A stretch of DNA of 13,316 bases from Kineosporiaceae bacterium. GTDB lineage: Bacteria > Actinomycetota > Actinomycetes > Actinomycetales > Angustibacteraceae. The notes beneath the pieces are model-generated. The model was not told the origin of the DNA and did not search any database. It saw nothing but the letters and a program-made list of their open reading frames with translations. Position numbers and translations under genes: made by a program. Positions 13,125 to 13,316 of this stretch are shown one piece after another (position 1 is the first letter of the stretch; every line of letters begins with the position of its first letter). The stretch spans positions 1-13,316 of the forward strand of contig DAIETC010000248.1 in assembly GCA_027345905.1 (NCBI GenBank), read 5' to 3'.

Positions 13125-13179
13125 CGGCCACTGGGGCACCCTACGGCCCGCACAAGGCCGTAGGGTGCCCCAGTGGCCG
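13125..13179. repeat. Perfect 24-bp inverted repeat with 7-nt loop, overlapping mutY promoter and start
   Basis: The left arm is 13125-13148, the loop CGCACAA 13149-13155, and the right arm 13156-13179. All 24 pairs are Watson-Crick, mostly GC, with a further T.G wobble outside. The right arm contains the mutY -10 box TAGGGT and the GTG start. In an RNA reading through from disA it would form a very stable hairpin 52 nt after the disA stop that hides the mutY start. No U-tract follows. It could be a bidirectional terminator for disA, a protein-binding palindrome, or a trace of an inverted duplication of a promoter. Confidence 0.95.
13161..13166 (+). promoter_or_regulatory. -10 box (TAGGGT) of mutY, leaderless
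   Basis: TAGGGT, then GCCCCA, then GTG 13173 follows the TANNNT-N6-start pattern. No Shine-Dalgarno is visible. The box is in the right arm of the inverted repeat, and an identical box in mirror image lies in the left arm. Confidence 0.58.
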
Positions 13180-13316
13180 GTGCGGGTGGCGGTAACGGTA
13201 CCCACACTGGGGCTGATCGCCGTACGTCCCGCGGCGGGCACCCGCTGCACGACCCCGTGCTGCGCTGGTACGACGCGCACGCCCGCCCGCTGCCGTGGCG
13301 CGACCCGCGGTGCTCG
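13173..13316 (+). CDS. mutY: A/G-specific adenine glycosylase MutY, 5' part only
   Basis: Forty-eight codons are visible before the right edge, without a stop. A Gly/Arg-rich lead is followed by LHDPVLRWYDAHARPLPWRD, the conserved N-terminus of MutY (WYdxxxRxLPWR). MutY removes adenine mispaired with 8-oxoguanine; its catalytic helix-hairpin-helix and iron-sulfur cluster would lie beyond the window. The GTG start is chosen from the -10 box 6 nt upstream and the match with actinobacterial MutY length. The next in-frame candidate, GTG at 13248-13250, would remove part of the conserved start. A mutY close to radA-disA is also seen in mycobacteria, where a few genes intervene. Confidence 0.85.
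   Translation, partial: MAGAGGGNGTHTGADRRTSRGGHPLHDPVLRWYDAHARPLPWRDPRCS

Noticed and set aside
1..13316. Mobile elements, CRISPR arrays, tRNA or rRNA genes
   Set aside because: I found no transposase, integrase, regularly spaced repeat array, cloverleaf or rRNA-like stretch; the genes are dense and uniform in composition.

Overview
The window is a very GC-rich, densely packed chromosomal segment of an actinobacterium. The evidence is the high-GC third codon positions, GTG/TTG starts, a run of start codons sitting 6 nt behind a TANNNT -10 box (leaderless mRNAs), and gene order. The minus-strand block ppx/GppA - TIM-barrel isomerase - proC - small excisionase-type HTH - tiny basic protein bS22 - galE2-like epimerase matches, from memory, the Rv0496-Rv0501 neighbourhood of Mycobacterium tuberculosis. 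The radA-disA(-mutY) order on the plus strand also matches the mycobacterial arrangement. The genus cannot be named from this window. The genes look like ordinary housekeeping genes; I see no IS, phage, CRISPR, tRNA or rRNA.

Minus-strand half (1-8471), read right to left: an exopolyphosphatase/GppA-like phosphatase, a sugar-phosphate-isomerase-like TIM barrel, a DrrAB-type ABC exporter (ATPase, permease), proline dehydrogenase, pyrroline-5-carboxylate reductase and a GNAT acetyltransferase. These run with gaps of about 30 nt or less, or 4-nt overlaps, and look like one operon. An AcuC-type deacetylase with its own -10 box follows. Then come a 66-aa DNA-binding protein, the 32-aa ribosomal protein bS22, and an NAD-dependent epimerase that runs off the left edge.

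Plus-strand half (8525-13316): a cysteine-rich protein with a YkgJ/DUF3109-like metal-binding pattern is translationally overlapped with a SAM methyltransferase. A small three-helix membrane protein follows. Then come radA (DNA repair ATPase), disA (c-di-AMP synthase that scans DNA) and the 5' end of mutY (adenine glycosylase), a genome-integrity group.

Three observations stand out. (1) The radA reading frame has an in-frame TGA exactly where the fourth zinc-finger cysteine should be; both sides of the stop keep RadA homology and a leaderless promoter sits in front of the upstream part. This is a nonsense mutation, a sequencing error, a restart at a downstream GTG, or recoding. (2) A perfect 24-bp inverted repeat with a 7-nt loop lies between disA and mutY. 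Its right arm contains the mutY -10 box and start codon, and its left arm is the mirror image of that promoter firing toward disA. (3) At least five genes carry the TANNNT-N6-start (leaderless) signature, including both sides of the 53-bp ppx / cysteine-rich-gene divergent region.
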